NCBI RefSeq assembly: GCF_020880815.1
Contig: NZ_JAJITD010000008.1
Location: 298,219-362,218, forward strand
Direction of reading: 5' to 3'
DNA length: 64,000 bases
Origin: Paraburkholderia sejongensis
GTDB lineage: Bacteria > Pseudomonadota > Gammaproteobacteria > Burkholderiales > Burkholderiaceae
Shown here: in pieces, positions 18,360 through 27,248 of the stretch
Position numbering within the stretch: position 1 is the first letter of the stretch
Layout: every line of letters starts with the position of its first letter
The notes under the pieces: model-generated
Seen by the model: the letters and a program-made list of their open reading frames with translations, nothing else
What the model was told of the DNA's origin: nothing
Databases searched by the model: none
Made by a program: the position numbers and the translations under genes

Positions 18360-20939
18360 TCACACTGCGATCGCGCGCAGCAGTTCGGTTTCGACCTGGA
18401 TTTGCAGGCGGTTGTCCGACAGGCTGTGTCCCTCGAGCAGGAACACGTCCTCGACGCGTTCGCCGAGCGTATTGATCCGCGCCGAAGCGACGCCGACCCG
18501 GTGCTCGGCCAGCACGCGCGCGATCGAATAAAGAAGGCCCGGCCGGTCGTTCGCCGACACGGACAGGATGTAGTATTGGCCGCGCTCGTCGGCCCGCAGG
18601 TCGACGCGCGGCGTGATCGGGAAGGTGCGCGACAGCCGCGACAGCCGGCCCTTCGACGGACCCGGCAGCAGCGTGCCATGGCCGGCGAGGCGAGCAGTGA
18701 GTTCCTGCTCGACCAGATTGGCGATGTCGCGGTAGTGCACGTCCTGTTCGGTGTGCGCGACGAGGAAATTGTCGAGCGCGTAGCCGTGGCGCGTCGTGCT
18801 GACGCGCGCATCGAGCACCGACAGCCCGTTGCGGTCGAAATACGCGCAGATGCCGGCGAACAGATCGGGCTGATCCTTCACGTAGACCAGCACCTGCAGC
18901 GCCTCACCGATCGGCGACGGCCGCGCGCGCACGAGCGGTGTCGGCGTTTCGACGTGGCGGTACAGCACGCGGGTTTGCCACGCGATATCCGCCGCGTCGT
19001 GGCGCAGGAAGTAACCGACGTCGAGCTTGTCCCACAGCGCCCGTTGCGCGCCTTCCGGCACGGTTTCGAGGCGCAGCAGCGCAAGCGCCTCTTCCTGGCG
19101 CGATTTCAGTTCCGAATGGGTGTCGGGCGTGGCGCCGCCGAGCACCGCGAGCGTCGCCCGATACAGGTCCTCGAGCAGCTTGCCTTTCCATGTGTTCCAG
19201 ACCTTCGGACTGGTGCCGCGGATATCGGCGACCGTCAGCAGGTACAGCGCGGTCAGGCGGCGTTCGGTGCCGACCAGCTCGGCGAAGCGCTTGATCACTT
19301 CGGGGTCGCTGGTGTCCTGCTTCTGCGCGACCTGGCTCATCGTCAGATGCTGCTGCACGAGCCACACGACCAGCTCGCCATCCTCGCCGTCGATCCCGTG
19401 CTGCCGGCAGAAGCGGCGCGCGTCGGCCATGCCGAGCGTCGAGTGGTCGCCGCCGCGGCCTTTTGCGATGTCGTGAAACAGCGCGGCCACGTACAGCACC
19501 CACGGGCGGTCGAAGTTCACGATCAACTGGCTGCAGAACGGATATTCGTGCGCATGCTCGGCGATCGCGAAGCGGCGCAGATTGCGCAGCACCATCAGGA
19601 TGTGCTGATCGACCGTGTACACGTGATACAGGTCATGCTGCATCTGTCCGACGATGCGCCGGAAGTTCAGCAGATAACGCCCGAGCACGCTGGTCTGGTT
19701 CATCAGCCGGAACGCGTGGGTGATGCCGGCCGGCTGCCGGATGATCTCCATGAACAGCCGGCGGTTTTCCGGATCGCGGCGCCAGTGCTGGTCCATCACG
19801 TCGCGGGCGTTGTAGATCGCGCGCAGCGTGCGCGCCGACAGGCCCTTCACGCCGGGCGTGCGCTCGTACAGCAGGAACGCTTCGAGGATCGCGTTCGGCT
19901 CGCGCTGGAACACGTCGTCGGAGGCGATTTCGAGCATGCCCTGTTTCTCGACGAAGCGGTCCGACAGCACCCGGGTGATCCCGCTGGTGCTCGGAAACAG
20001 CTGCGCCTCGACGTTCTGGATCAGGATCGTCGCGAGTTGCGTGACGGCTTTGGCGGCCCAGTAGTAGCGGCGCATCAGCTGTTCGCTCGCGCGCTTGGTC
20101 GCGGTCGGCTTATAGCCGAAGCTTTCGGCGACCGGCGTTTGCAGGTCGAACACCAGAATGTCCTGGCGGCGTCCGGCGATCACGTGCAGCCGCGCGCGCA
20201 GCGACTTCAGGAAACTCTCGTTGTGGCGCAGTTCGCGCGCCTCGCGCTCGGTGATCAGCCCGCGCGCCTCGAGTTCGCGCCAGCTGCTGCCGAAGTCGGC
20301 CGCCTGGGTGATCCACAGAATGAGCTGCAGATCGCGCAGCCCGCCGGGGCTTTCCTTGATGTTCGGTTCGAGCGCGTACGGCGTGTCCTGGAACTTCGCG
20401 TGGCGCTGGCGCATCTCGAGCACCTTCGCCTGGAAGAACGCCTTCGGGTCGAGCGCGTCGCGGTAGCGCCGCGCGAAATCGTCGAACAGCGCGGTGCTGC
20501 CGGTGATGTGCCGCGCCTCCAGCAACGAGGTGCGCACGGTGACGTCTCCGGCCGCTTCCTCGATGCATTGCGACACGCTGCGCACGCTGCTGCCCAGTTC
20601 CAGCCCGAGGTCCCACGCGAGGCTGATGAAGCGCTCGATGCGCGCTTCCAGATGCGCGAGCGGTGCATCGGGCAACAGCACCAGAATGTCGATGTCGGAA
20701 TGCGGCGCGAGCTCGCCGCGCCCATAGCCGCCGACCGCGACGAGCGCCAACTCGTCCGGCAGCTCGCACGTGTCCCATGCGGCGCGCAGCGAGTGATCGG
20801 TCGCGCGGGCGAGCGCGGCCATCAGCGCATCGACGTTGGTGGCGGTGCGAAAGCGTTCCAGCAACTGGGCTTTGGCCACTTTGTAGTCCGCCTTGAGCGA
20901 CGAAGCATGGGCAGGGGCAACGGCTGGAACGCTACTCAT
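18360..20939 (-). CDS. glnD: Bifunctional [protein-PII] uridylyltransferase/uridylyl-removing enzyme GlnD
   Basis: The 859-residue protein has the nucleotidyltransferase motif GGYGRGELAPHSDIDIL (about 69-85), the GlnE/GlnD helical region (EPNIKESPGGLRDLQ), an HD phosphohydrolase domain (FHDIAKGRGGDHSTLG, near 490-505) and two C-terminal ACT domains (LQVLVYVKDQPDLFAGICAY; YILSVSANDRPGLLYSIARV). It senses glutamine and adds or removes UMP on PII proteins to control nitrogen assimilation. Length matches family members. It lies 48 bases after map and seven before rluB. Confidence 0.97.
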   Translation of the reverse strand: MSSVPAVAPAHASSLKADYKVAKAQLLERFRTATNVDALMAALARATDHSLRAAWDTCELPDELALVAVGGYGRGELAPHSDIDILVLLPDAPLAHLEARIERFISLAWDLGLELGSSVRSVSQCIEEAAGDVTVRTSLLEARHITGSTALFDDFARRYRDALDPKAFFQAKVLEMRQRHAKFQDTPYALEPNIKESPGGLRDLQLILWITQAADFGSSWRELEARGLITEREARELRHNESFLKSLRARLHVIAGRRQDILVFDLQTPVAESFGYKPTATKRASEQLMRRYYWAAKAVTQLATILIQNVEAQLFPSTSGITRVLSDRFVEKQGMLEIASDDVFQREPNAILEAFLLYERTPGVKGLSARTLRAIYNARDVMDQHWRRDPENRRLFMEIIRQPAGITHAFRLMNQTSVLGRYLLNFRRIVGQMQHDLYHVYTVDQHILMVLRNLRRFAIAEHAHEYPFCSQLIVNFDRPWVLYVAALFHDIAKGRGGDHSTLGMADARRFCRQHGIDGEDGELVVWLVQQHLTMSQVAQKQDTSDPEVIKRFAELVGTERRLTALYLLTVADIRGTSPKVWNTWKGKLLEDLYRATLAVLGGATPDTHSELKSRQEEALALLRLETVPEGAQRALWDKLDVGYFLRHDAADIAWQTRVLYRHVETPTPLVRARPSPIGEALQVLVYVKDQPDLFAGICAYFDRNGLSVLDARVSTTRHGYALDNFLVAHTEQDVHYRDIANLVEQELTARLAGHGTLLPGPSKGRLSRLSRTFPITPRVDLRADERGQYYILSVSANDRPGLLYSIARVLAEHRVGVASARINTLGERVEDVFLLEGHSLSDNRLQIQVETELLRAIAV

Positions 20940-20987
20940 TGGAGGGCGGGCGAAAAGGGTCGAAGTGCGCTCAGGATGGAAGTGCGT

Positions 20988-21797
20988 TCAGGCAGTGGCC
21001 GCGACGAGCGGCGGACGCGCGGGCGTGCCGGCCGACACGGTCAGCACGTCGTAGCCGGTCTCGGTGACGAGCACCGTGTGCTCCCACTGCGCGGACAGGC
21101 TGCGGTCCTTGGTCTTGACGGTCCACTGGTCGGGCATCGTGCGGATGTCGCGGCGGCCGGCGTTGATCATCGGTTCGATCGTGAAAATCATGCCCGCCTG
21201 CAGTTCGAGCCCGGTGCCGGGACGGCCGTAATGCAGGATTTGGGGGTCTTCGTGGAACACGGTGCCGATCCCGTGGCCGCAATATTCGCGCACCACGCTG
21301 TAGCCGAGGCCTTCCGCATGCTTCTGGATCGCGTAGCCGATGTCGCCGAGATGCGCGCCGGGGCGCACCTGGTCGATGCCAAGCCACATGCACTCGAAGG
21401 TGGCCTGCACGAGGCGCTTTGCCATGATCGAGCCTTCGCCGACGATGAACATGCGGCTCGTGTCGCCGAAGTAGCCTTCCTTGATCACGGTGATGTCAAT
21501 ATTCAGCGCATCGCCGTTTTTCAGCGCCTTGTCGCCCGGAATGCCGTGACAGATCACGTCGTTGACAGAAATGCAGGTCGCTTTCGGGTAGGGCGGGTAG
21601 CCGGGCGGCTGGTAATTGAGCGGCGCCGGAACCGTGCCCTGTTCCTTCAGCATGTATTCGTGACACAGGCGGTCGAGTTCGCCGGTCGTCACGCCGGCCT
21701 TGACGAACGGCGTGATGTAGTCGAGCACCTCGCTGGCGAGCCGGCAGGCGACGCGCATTTGGGCGATATCGTGTTCGTTTTTGAGCGTAATAGCCAT
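20988..21797 (-). CDS. map: Type I methionine aminopeptidase
   Basis: The 269-residue protein has the pita-bread fold ligands in order: CHGIPGDKALKNGDALNID (first Asp), GDTSRMF (second Asp), GHGIGTVFHEDP (metal His), FTIEPM (Glu) and AQWEHTVLVTE (last Glu). It removes initiator Met after deformylation, so it works with Def encoded nearby. It is the first gene of the minus-strand group and diverges from rpsB across 348 bases, as in many proteobacteria. Confidence 0.96.
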   Translation of the reverse strand: MAITLKNEHDIAQMRVACRLASEVLDYITPFVKAGVTTGELDRLCHEYMLKEQGTVPAPLNYQPPGYPPYPKATCISVNDVICHGIPGDKALKNGDALNIDITVIKEGYFGDTSRMFIVGEGSIMAKRLVQATFECMWLGIDQVRPGAHLGDIGYAIQKHAEGLGYSVVREYCGHGIGTVFHEDPQILHYGRPGTGLELQAGMIFTIEPMINAGRRDIRTMPDQWTVKTKDRSLSAQWEHTVLVTETGYDVLTVSAGTPARPPLVAATA

Positions 21798-22145
21798 GAG
21801 TCGGGCCTGAAATGCGATTTATTGCGGGATTATCGCACCATATTCCGGCTGCCGCAGGCTTTTGAGAGAAGCGCGGCAGGTTGAGTCGTCCGATAGTCGC
21901 GTGCTATACTCTTCGGCTAAGTCGATCTTGTCCGTTGTCATTGCGTGCGTGCATGACAAGCAGGGCTGAGCGGCTTGTCGCGGCGCTTCGGTTGTCTGTG
22001 CCGCGAGCAAAAGTAGTGTTCAGGCAGCCAATTCGCAAGCCGGCGCACCCAGGGTGTCGACGCGTTTTACAGCAGCGCACGAAAGTGCGGGCGGACGCGA
22101 CCGATACGGCAGCCGGCTTAAGACCCAACCCTCGTGGAGAATTTC
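21798..22145. other. 348-base map/rpsB divergent region with rpsB leader
   Basis: This gap holds the rightward rpsB promoter (21881-21910). Transcription from it would give an untranslated leader of roughly 230 bases before the rpsB ATG. The leader has no open frame I would call and ends in a GTGGAG ribosome site at 22135-22140. The map promoter must also lie here on the minus strand; I cannot pick it out. rpsB leaders in other bacteria can carry S2 autoregulatory structures, but no such fold was checked here. Confidence 0.6.
21881..21910 (+). promoter_or_regulatory. Sigma70-type promoter for rpsB-tsf
   Basis: TTGAGT at 21881-21886, an 18-base spacer, then TATACT at 21905-21910 preceded by TG-C (extended -10). 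It is the best -35/-10 pair seen in the window and points at rpsB, with predicted start near 21917. Confidence 0.7.
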
Positions 22146-22898
22146 ATGGCAGTTACGATGCGTCAAATGCTGGAAGCAGGTGTCCACTTCGGTCACCAGA
22201 CCCGCTTCTGGAACCCGAAGATGGCTCCGTTCATTTTCGGTCACCGCAACAAGATTCACATCATCAACCTCGAAAAGACGCTGCCGATGTACAACGACGC
22301 GCTGAAGTACGCGCGTCAGCTGGCATCGAACCGTGGCACGATCCTGTTCGTCGGCACGAAGCGTCAGTCGCGTGACACGATCGCCCAGGAAGCGCAGCGC
22401 GCCGGTATGCCGTTCGTCAACGCACGCTGGCTCGGCGGCATGCTGACCAACTTCAAGACGCTGAAGGTTTCGATCAAGCGCCTGAAGGACATGGAAGCGG
22501 CGCTGGAAGCAGGCGAAACCGAGCGCATGAGCAAGAAGGAAGCGCTGCTGTTCGAACGCGAAATGGCCAAGCTGCAGAAGTCGATCGGCGGCGTGAAGGA
22601 CATGGGCGGCATTCCGGACGCGATCTTCGTCGTCGACGTCGGCTACCACAAGATTGCCGTGACCGAAGCGAACAAGCTCGGCATTCCGGTCATCGCCGTG
22701 GTCGATACGAACCACTCGCCGGAAGGTGTGGACTACGTGATCCCGGGTAACGACGACGCCAGCAAGGCAGTCGCCCTGTACGCGGCAGGCGTGGCCGACG
22801 CGATCCTCGAAGGCCGTGCGAACGCGGTCAATGAAGTGGTCCAGGCCGCACGCGGCGGCGACGGCGACGAGTTCGTCGAGGTCAACTCGGAAGCGTAA
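22146..22898 (+). CDS. rpsB: 30S ribosomal protein S2
   Basis: The 250-residue protein begins MAVTMRQMLEAGVHFGHQTR, with the S2 signature VHFGHQTRFWNPKM and the second signature around PDAIFVVDVGYHKIAVTEAN. The start is set at 22146 by the GTGGAG site and the family N-terminus; an in-frame upstream alternative at 22134 has no support. S2 is a 30S subunit head protein. The gene is followed by an intrinsic terminator and then tsf, the usual order. Confidence 0.97.
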   Translation: MAVTMRQMLEAGVHFGHQTRFWNPKMAPFIFGHRNKIHIINLEKTLPMYNDALKYARQLASNRGTILFVGTKRQSRDTIAQEAQRAGMPFVNARWLGGMLTNFKTLKVSIKRLKDMEAALEAGETERMSKKEALLFEREMAKLQKSIGGVKDMGGIPDAIFVVDVGYHKIAVTEANKLGIPVIAVVDTNHSPEGVDYVIPGNDDASKAVALYAAGVADAILEGRANAVNEVVQAARGGDGDEFVEVNSEA

Positions 22899-22918
22899 GG
22901 CTGCCCAGTGTCCGGCAT

Positions 22919-22950
22919 AAAAGGGGGCTTTCTACAGGCCCCCTTTTTTT
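22919..22950 (+). terminator. Intrinsic terminator after rpsB
   Basis: AAAAGGGGGC pairs with GCCCCCTTTT around a 9-base loop and runs into a T tract. It lies between rpsB and tsf, so tsf is expressed by read-through or from a promoter in 22951-23100. Confidence 0.88.
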
Positions 22951-23103
22951 AAGTCGCGACGCTTGTAACACGCATCTGGCAAGGTGCTGGCGGACGGCAA
23001 CCACAGGTCGTCCGTAAAATTGCGCGAAAACGCTGAAACGAATTGCTGCCGCCGGCATCGAAGTGCGGGCGGCGTGTCACAGACAGAACCCAAGGAGCAA
23101 ATG

Positions 23104-23985
23104 ATGGCGGCAATTACCGCAAGCATGGTTGCAGAACTGCGCGCGAAGACCGACGCGCCGATGATGGAATGCAAGAAGGCGCTGACGGAAGCCGACGGCG
23201 ATCTGGCGCGCGCTGAAGAGCTGCTGCGCGTGAAGCTCGGCAACAAGGCGAGCAAGGCTGCATCGCGCGTGACGGCTGAAGGCGTGGTCGCATCGTTCAT
23301 CGCCGGCAACGCTGGTTCGCTGGTCGAACTGAACTGCGAAACCGACTTCGTCTCGAAGAACGACGACTTCCTGGCTTTCTCGAAGAAGATCGCCGAGCTG
23401 GTCGCAACGCAAAACCCGGCTGACGTCGCCGCACTGTCGGCACTCCCGCTGGACGGCCAGACCGTCGACGCAGTGCGTCTCGCGCTCGTCGGCAAGATCG
23501 GCGAAAACCTGTCGATCCGCCGTTTCGTGCGCTTCGACACCGCCAACAAACTGGCAGCGTACCTGCACGGCACGCGCATCGGCGTGCTGGTCGAGTACAC
23601 CGGCGCGGACGAGCAGGTCGGCAAGGACGTGGCAATGCACGTCGCGGCAATGAAGCCGGTTTCGCTGTCGTCGAACGACGTGCCGGCGGACCTGATCGCG
23701 AAGGAGCGCAGCATCGCTGAGCAGAAGGCCGCGGAATCGGGCAAGCCGGCTGAAATCGTCGCGAAGATGGTCGACGGCAGCGTGCAGAAGTATCTGAAGG
23801 AAGTGTCGCTGCTGAACCAGACGTTCGTGAAGAACGACAAGCAGACGATCGAGCAGATGCTGAAGGCAGCGAACGCGAGCGTGCAGAAGTTCGCGCTGTT
23901 CGTGGTCGGCGAAGGCATCGAGAAGAAGCAGGACGACTTCGCCGCGGAAGTGGCCGCCCAGGTCGCTGCTGCGAAGCAACAATAA
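23104..23985 (+). CDS. tsf: Translation elongation factor Ts
   Basis: The 293-residue protein (MAAITASMVAELRAKTDAPM) has the EF-Ts N-terminal UBA-like region with TDAPMMECKKALTEADGDL and the core VELNCETDFVSKNDDF. It exchanges GDP for GTP on EF-Tu. Two adjacent ATGs exist (23101 and 23104); the second gives the conserved N-terminus, and AAGGAG lies a few bases upstream. Length equals that of other Burkholderiaceae EF-Ts proteins. Confidence 0.97.
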   Translation: MAAITASMVAELRAKTDAPMMECKKALTEADGDLARAEELLRVKLGNKASKAASRVTAEGVVASFIAGNAGSLVELNCETDFVSKNDDFLAFSKKIAELVATQNPADVAALSALPLDGQTVDAVRLALVGKIGENLSIRRFVRFDTANKLAAYLHGTRIGVLVEYTGADEQVGKDVAMHVAAMKPVSLSSNDVPADLIAKERSIAEQKAAESGKPAEIVAKMVDGSVQKYLKEVSLLNQTFVKNDKQTIEQMLKAANASVQKFALFVVGEGIEKKQDDFAAEVAAQVAAAKQQ

Positions 23986-24020
23986 GCTTTACCTAAGCAT
24001 CACGGCTGTACCGTTGGACC

Positions 24021-24045
24021 CGCGGCGGGGCAAGATCCCGCCGCG
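24021..24045 (+). other. Stable hairpin between tsf and pyrH
   Basis: CGCGGCGGG and CCCGCCGCG form a perfect 9-base stem around a 7-base loop. No T tract follows, so I do not call it an intrinsic terminator; it may stabilise the 3' end of the tsf message. The rest of the 222-base tsf-pyrH gap shows nothing recognisable. Confidence 0.45.
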
Positions 24046-24207
24046 CTCGGCAGTCCCGCAAGGCCGCGCCCGGGTTGACCCTCGCCGCGCGGCCGCCGTC
24101 GGCGGACCTCATCGGTTCGCCGAGCCGGCGGCGCTTGCCCGAATCAGCATTTCACCCCTACATTAGTCCCTTGTTGTTGCCCTGTTCTGCGCGATCTGGA
24201 TACCTCT

Positions 24208-24921
24208 ATGCCCACTGCCTATAAACGCGTCCTGCTCAAACTCTCCGGTGAAGCTCTGATGGGCGACGATGCCTTCGGCATCAATCGTGCGACCATCGAA
24301 CGAATGGTGGCGGACGTGGCCGAAGTGGTCCGTCTCGGAACGCAGCTGGCCGTGGTGATCGGCGGCGGCAATATCTTCCGCGGCGTCGCGGGCGGCGCGG
24401 CCGGCATGGATCGCGCAACGGCCGACTACATGGGCATGCTGGCCACGATGATGAACGCGCTGGCATTGCAGGATGCAATGCGCCACGCCGGCATCGAAGC
24501 GCGCGTGCAATCGGCGCTGCGCATGGATCAGGTGGTCGAGCCGTACATCCGGCCCCGCGCGATCCGCCAGCTCGAGGAAGGCAAGGTCGTGATTTTCGCG
24601 GCCGGTACCGGCAACCCGTTCTTCACGACCGACACCGCCGCCGCGCTGCGCGGCGCGGAAGTCGGCGCCGAAGTGGTGCTGAAGGCGACCAAGGTGGACG
24701 GCGTCTACTCGGCCGATCCGAAGAAGGATTCGAGCGCGACCCGTTACAGCACGATCAGCTTCGATGAGGCGATCGGCCGCAATCTGCAGGTGATGGACGC
24801 GACCGCGTTCGCGCTGTGCCGCGACCAGAAGCTGCCGATCCGCGTGTTTTCGATCGTCAAGCCGGGTGCGCTCAAGCGCATCGTACAAGGTGAGGACGAG
24901 GGCACCCTCGTCCACGTGTAA
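24208..24921 (+). CDS. pyrH: Uridylate kinase (UMP kinase)
   Basis: The 237-residue protein is a hexameric-type bacterial UMP kinase of the amino-acid-kinase fold: RVLLKLSGEALMG at the N-terminus, VVIGGGNIFRG for nucleotide/phosphate binding and GTGNPFFTTDTAAALRG for substrate and allosteric contacts. It makes UDP from UMP for nucleotide and cell-wall precursor synthesis. It is part of the rpsB-tsf-pyrH-frr order conserved across bacteria. Confidence 0.97.
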   Translation: MPTAYKRVLLKLSGEALMGDDAFGINRATIERMVADVAEVVRLGTQLAVVIGGGNIFRGVAGGAAGMDRATADYMGMLATMMNALALQDAMRHAGIEARVQSALRMDQVVEPYIRPRAIRQLEEGKVVIFAAGTGNPFFTTDTAAALRGAEVGAEVVLKATKVDGVYSADPKKDSSATRYSTISFDEAIGRNLQVMDATAFALCRDQKLPIRVFSIVKPGALKRIVQGEDEGTLVHV

Positions 24922-25017
24922 ACTCTCGTTTACATTAGTGGGCTTTGACGCGAGCCCGGGCCGCCGCATCGCGCGTGCCGGGCGGCTCGCACCGTTTAGA
25001 AGGTTCGGAGGTTAAAA

Positions 25018-25578
25018 ATGTCTGTGGCTGATATCAGGAAGGGCGCTGAGCAGAAAATGCAGCGTTCGATCGACGCGTTCAAGAACGACCTGTCGAAGAT
25101 CCGTACGGGCCGTGCTCATACGGGCCTGCTCGATCATATCCAGTGCGACTACTACGGTTCGCCGGTGCCGATTTCGCAGGTCGCGAACCTGACGCTGATC
25201 GATGCGCGCACGATCGGCGTGCAGCCGTGGGAAAAGAAGATGGTGCCGGTCGTCGAAAAGGCGATCCGCGAGTCGGACCTCGGGCTGAACCCGGCGACCC
25301 ACGGCGACGTGATCCGCGTACCGATGCCCGCGCTGACCGAAGAGCGTCGCCGCGAACTGACCAAGGTCGTGCGCAGCGAAGCCGAAACCGCCAAGGTGGC
25401 CGTACGCAATCTGCGCCGCGACGCTAACGAGCAACTGAAGAAGCTCGTCAAGGACAAGGAAATCTCGGAAGACGACGAGCGTCGCGCGGGTGACGACGTT
25501 CAGAAGCTGACGGACCGTTTCGTCGCTGAAATCGACAAGCTCGTCACGACGAAAGAAGCCGAGATCATGACGGTCTGA
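25018..25578 (+). CDS. frr: Ribosome recycling factor
   Basis: The 186-residue protein has the RRF layout: a long N-terminal helix (MSVADIRKGAEQKMQRSIDA), the conserved LSKIRTGRAHTGLLDHI, the small beta domain (PWEKKMVPVVEKAIRESDLG) and the C-terminal helices (RNLRRDANEQLKKLVKDKEI). It splits post-termination ribosomes with EF-G. A strong GGAGG site lies 8-12 bases before the ATG. pyrH ends 96 bases upstream. Confidence 0.97.
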   Translation: MSVADIRKGAEQKMQRSIDAFKNDLSKIRTGRAHTGLLDHIQCDYYGSPVPISQVANLTLIDARTIGVQPWEKKMVPVVEKAIRESDLGLNPATHGDVIRVPMPALTEERRRELTKVVRSEAETAKVAVRNLRRDANEQLKKLVKDKEISEDDERRAGDDVQKLTDRFVAEIDKLVTTKEAEIMTV

Positions 25579-25640
25579 CGCCGCCCGGCTCAGTCCTTTC
25601 TGGTTTCCACTTCTTTACTGGCATTACTGTCCCGACGGCC

Positions 25641-26423
25641 ATGACCTATACCAGCTCAACTGTGCGCGTGCCTGAAGTCGCCGCGGTGCCGCGACATATC
25701 GCGATCATCATGGATGGCAACGGCCGTTGGGCCACCCAGCGGCGTCTGCCGCGCGTGGCGGGCCATACGCGCGGCGTCGACGCGGTGCGGGCAGCCGTCG
25801 AGGCTTGCGCGCGCAAGGGCGTCGAGTATCTGACGCTGTTCGCGTTCAGCTCGGAGAACTGGCGCCGCCCGAACGAAGAGGTGTCGTTCCTGATGCGCCT
25901 GTTCGTGACCGCGCTGGAACGCGAAATCGGCAAACTGCACGCGAACGGGATCCGTTTGCGGGTGGTCGGCGATCTCGACCGCTTCGACGCGAAGATTCGC
26001 GATCTGATCAAACGCGCGGAAACCAAAACCGCGCGCAATACCCGTCTCACGCTGACCATTGCCGCGAACTATGGCGGTCGCTGGGACATCATGCAGGCTA
26101 CCCGCAAGCTCGTCGAACAGGCGGCCGCGACCGGCAAGCCGGTCGAGGTGAACGAAGATGCGTTCGCCGAGCATCTGTCGATGGCCTACGCGCCGGAGCC
26201 GGACCTGTTTATCCGTACCGGCGGCGAGCGCCGCGTCAGCAACTTCCTGCTGTGGCAGCTTGCATACACCGAGTTCTATTTCACCGACACGTTCTGGCCT
26301 GACTTCGATGCCGACGCGCTCGGTCATGCCATCGCTTCCTACGCCGAACGGGAACGCCGTTTCGGCCGCACCAGTGCTCAACTCGAGCCGCAATCGCAAA
26401 ACGTCGATTCGCTTCCATGCTAA
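25641..26423 (+). CDS. uppS: Undecaprenyl diphosphate synthase
   Basis: The 260-residue cis-prenyltransferase has HIAIIMDGNGRWATQRRLPR (catalytic Asp and phosphate site), FAFSSENWRRP and DLFIRTGGERRVSNFLLWQ, ending in the FWPDF motif. It builds the C55 lipid carrier for peptidoglycan and surface glycans. Its last seven bases overlap the cdsA start, so the two are translationally coupled. Confidence 0.96.
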   Translation: MTYTSSTVRVPEVAAVPRHIAIIMDGNGRWATQRRLPRVAGHTRGVDAVRAAVEACARKGVEYLTLFAFSSENWRRPNEEVSFLMRLFVTALEREIGKLHANGIRLRVVGDLDRFDAKIRDLIKRAETKTARNTRLTLTIAANYGGRWDIMQATRKLVEQAAATGKPVEVNEDAFAEHLSMAYAPEPDLFIRTGGERRVSNFLLWQLAYTEFYFTDTFWPDFDADALGHAIASYAERERRFGRTSAQLEPQSQNVDSLPC

Positions 26424-27238
26424 AGACCCGTGTCATCACGGCGATCGTCCTGCTGGCAGTATTGCTGCCCGTCACGCTGTTCGCACCGATCGGAGGGTTC
26501 GGCGCGCTGATCGCCTTCGTCGTCGTGTTCGCCGCGTGGGAGTGGGCGCGCCTGCTCAAGCTCGGCGGCGCCGGTCCGATCGTCTATGCGCTGGTCGCGG
26601 CGCTCGCGCTAGTCGCGAGCACGCGCGCCGGCATCGGCCGTGACGCCGCGCGGCCGTTTTTTCAGGCGGCCGCGGTGTTCTGGGTGATCGCCGGTCCCTT
26701 CGTGCTGATGCGCAAGCCGGTGCTCGCGCAGGGCGCGTGGCGCGCATTCCTGTTTCTGGCCGGCATCGTCACGTTCGTGGCCTGCTGGCATGCGCTGGTC
26801 GCCGCCCGTATGCAGGGCGTGCCGTTCGTGCTGTCGCTGCTGCTATTGGTATGGCTCGCCGATATCGGCGCATACTTCTCCGGGAAAGCGTTCGGCAAGC
26901 ACAAGCTGGCACCCGCCATCAGTCCGGGTAAAACCTGGGAGGGCGCGATCGGCGGCTGGTTGTTGGTGATGATCGTCGCGGCTGCGGCGATCTTTTTGCA
27001 CGCGTTCGAGCCGACCCTGTATTCTGCGCTGCTGGCGCAACTGGGCGCGCTGCGCACGGTGCTCGCGCTGACCCTGCTGGTGGTCTTCAGCGTGGTCGGC
27101 GATCTGTTCGAATCGATGTTGAAACGCCAGGCCGGCGTCAAGGATTCGAGCGGTCTGTTGCCGGGGCACGGCGGCGTGCTCGATCGCATCGACGCGTTGT
27201 TGCCGGTGCTGCCGCTCGCCATGCTGCTGCTCGGCTAG
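26417..27238 (+). CDS. cdsA: Phosphatidate cytidylyltransferase
   Basis: The 273-residue membrane protein has about seven or eight hydrophobic segments and the C-terminal CdsA signature: KRQAGVKDSSGLLPGHGG followed by LDRIDALLP. It makes CDP-diacylglycerol from phosphatidate and CTP at the inner membrane, upstream of cardiolipin synthase chemistry. It overlaps uppS by seven bases, and dxr begins ten bases after its stop. Confidence 0.95.
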   Translation: MLKTRVITAIVLLAVLLPVTLFAPIGGFGALIAFVVVFAAWEWARLLKLGGAGPIVYALVAALALVASTRAGIGRDAARPFFQAAAVFWVIAGPFVLMRKPVLAQGAWRAFLFLAGIVTFVACWHALVAARMQGVPFVLSLLLLVWLADIGAYFSGKAFGKHKLAPAISPGKTWEGAIGGWLLVMIVAAAAIFLHAFEPTLYSALLAQLGALRTVLALTLLVVFSVVGDLFESMLKRQAGVKDSSGLLPGHGGVLDRIDALLPVLPLAMLLLG

Positions 27239-27248
27239 AGAAAGAGAT

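Noticed and set aside
16890..21884. A 1664-codon open frame antisense to rluB, glnD and map
   Set aside because: It runs exactly opposite three well-supported genes, shows repeat-derived RSPNSRRGARS strings and no family similarity. High GC and codon bias keep the antisense frame open.
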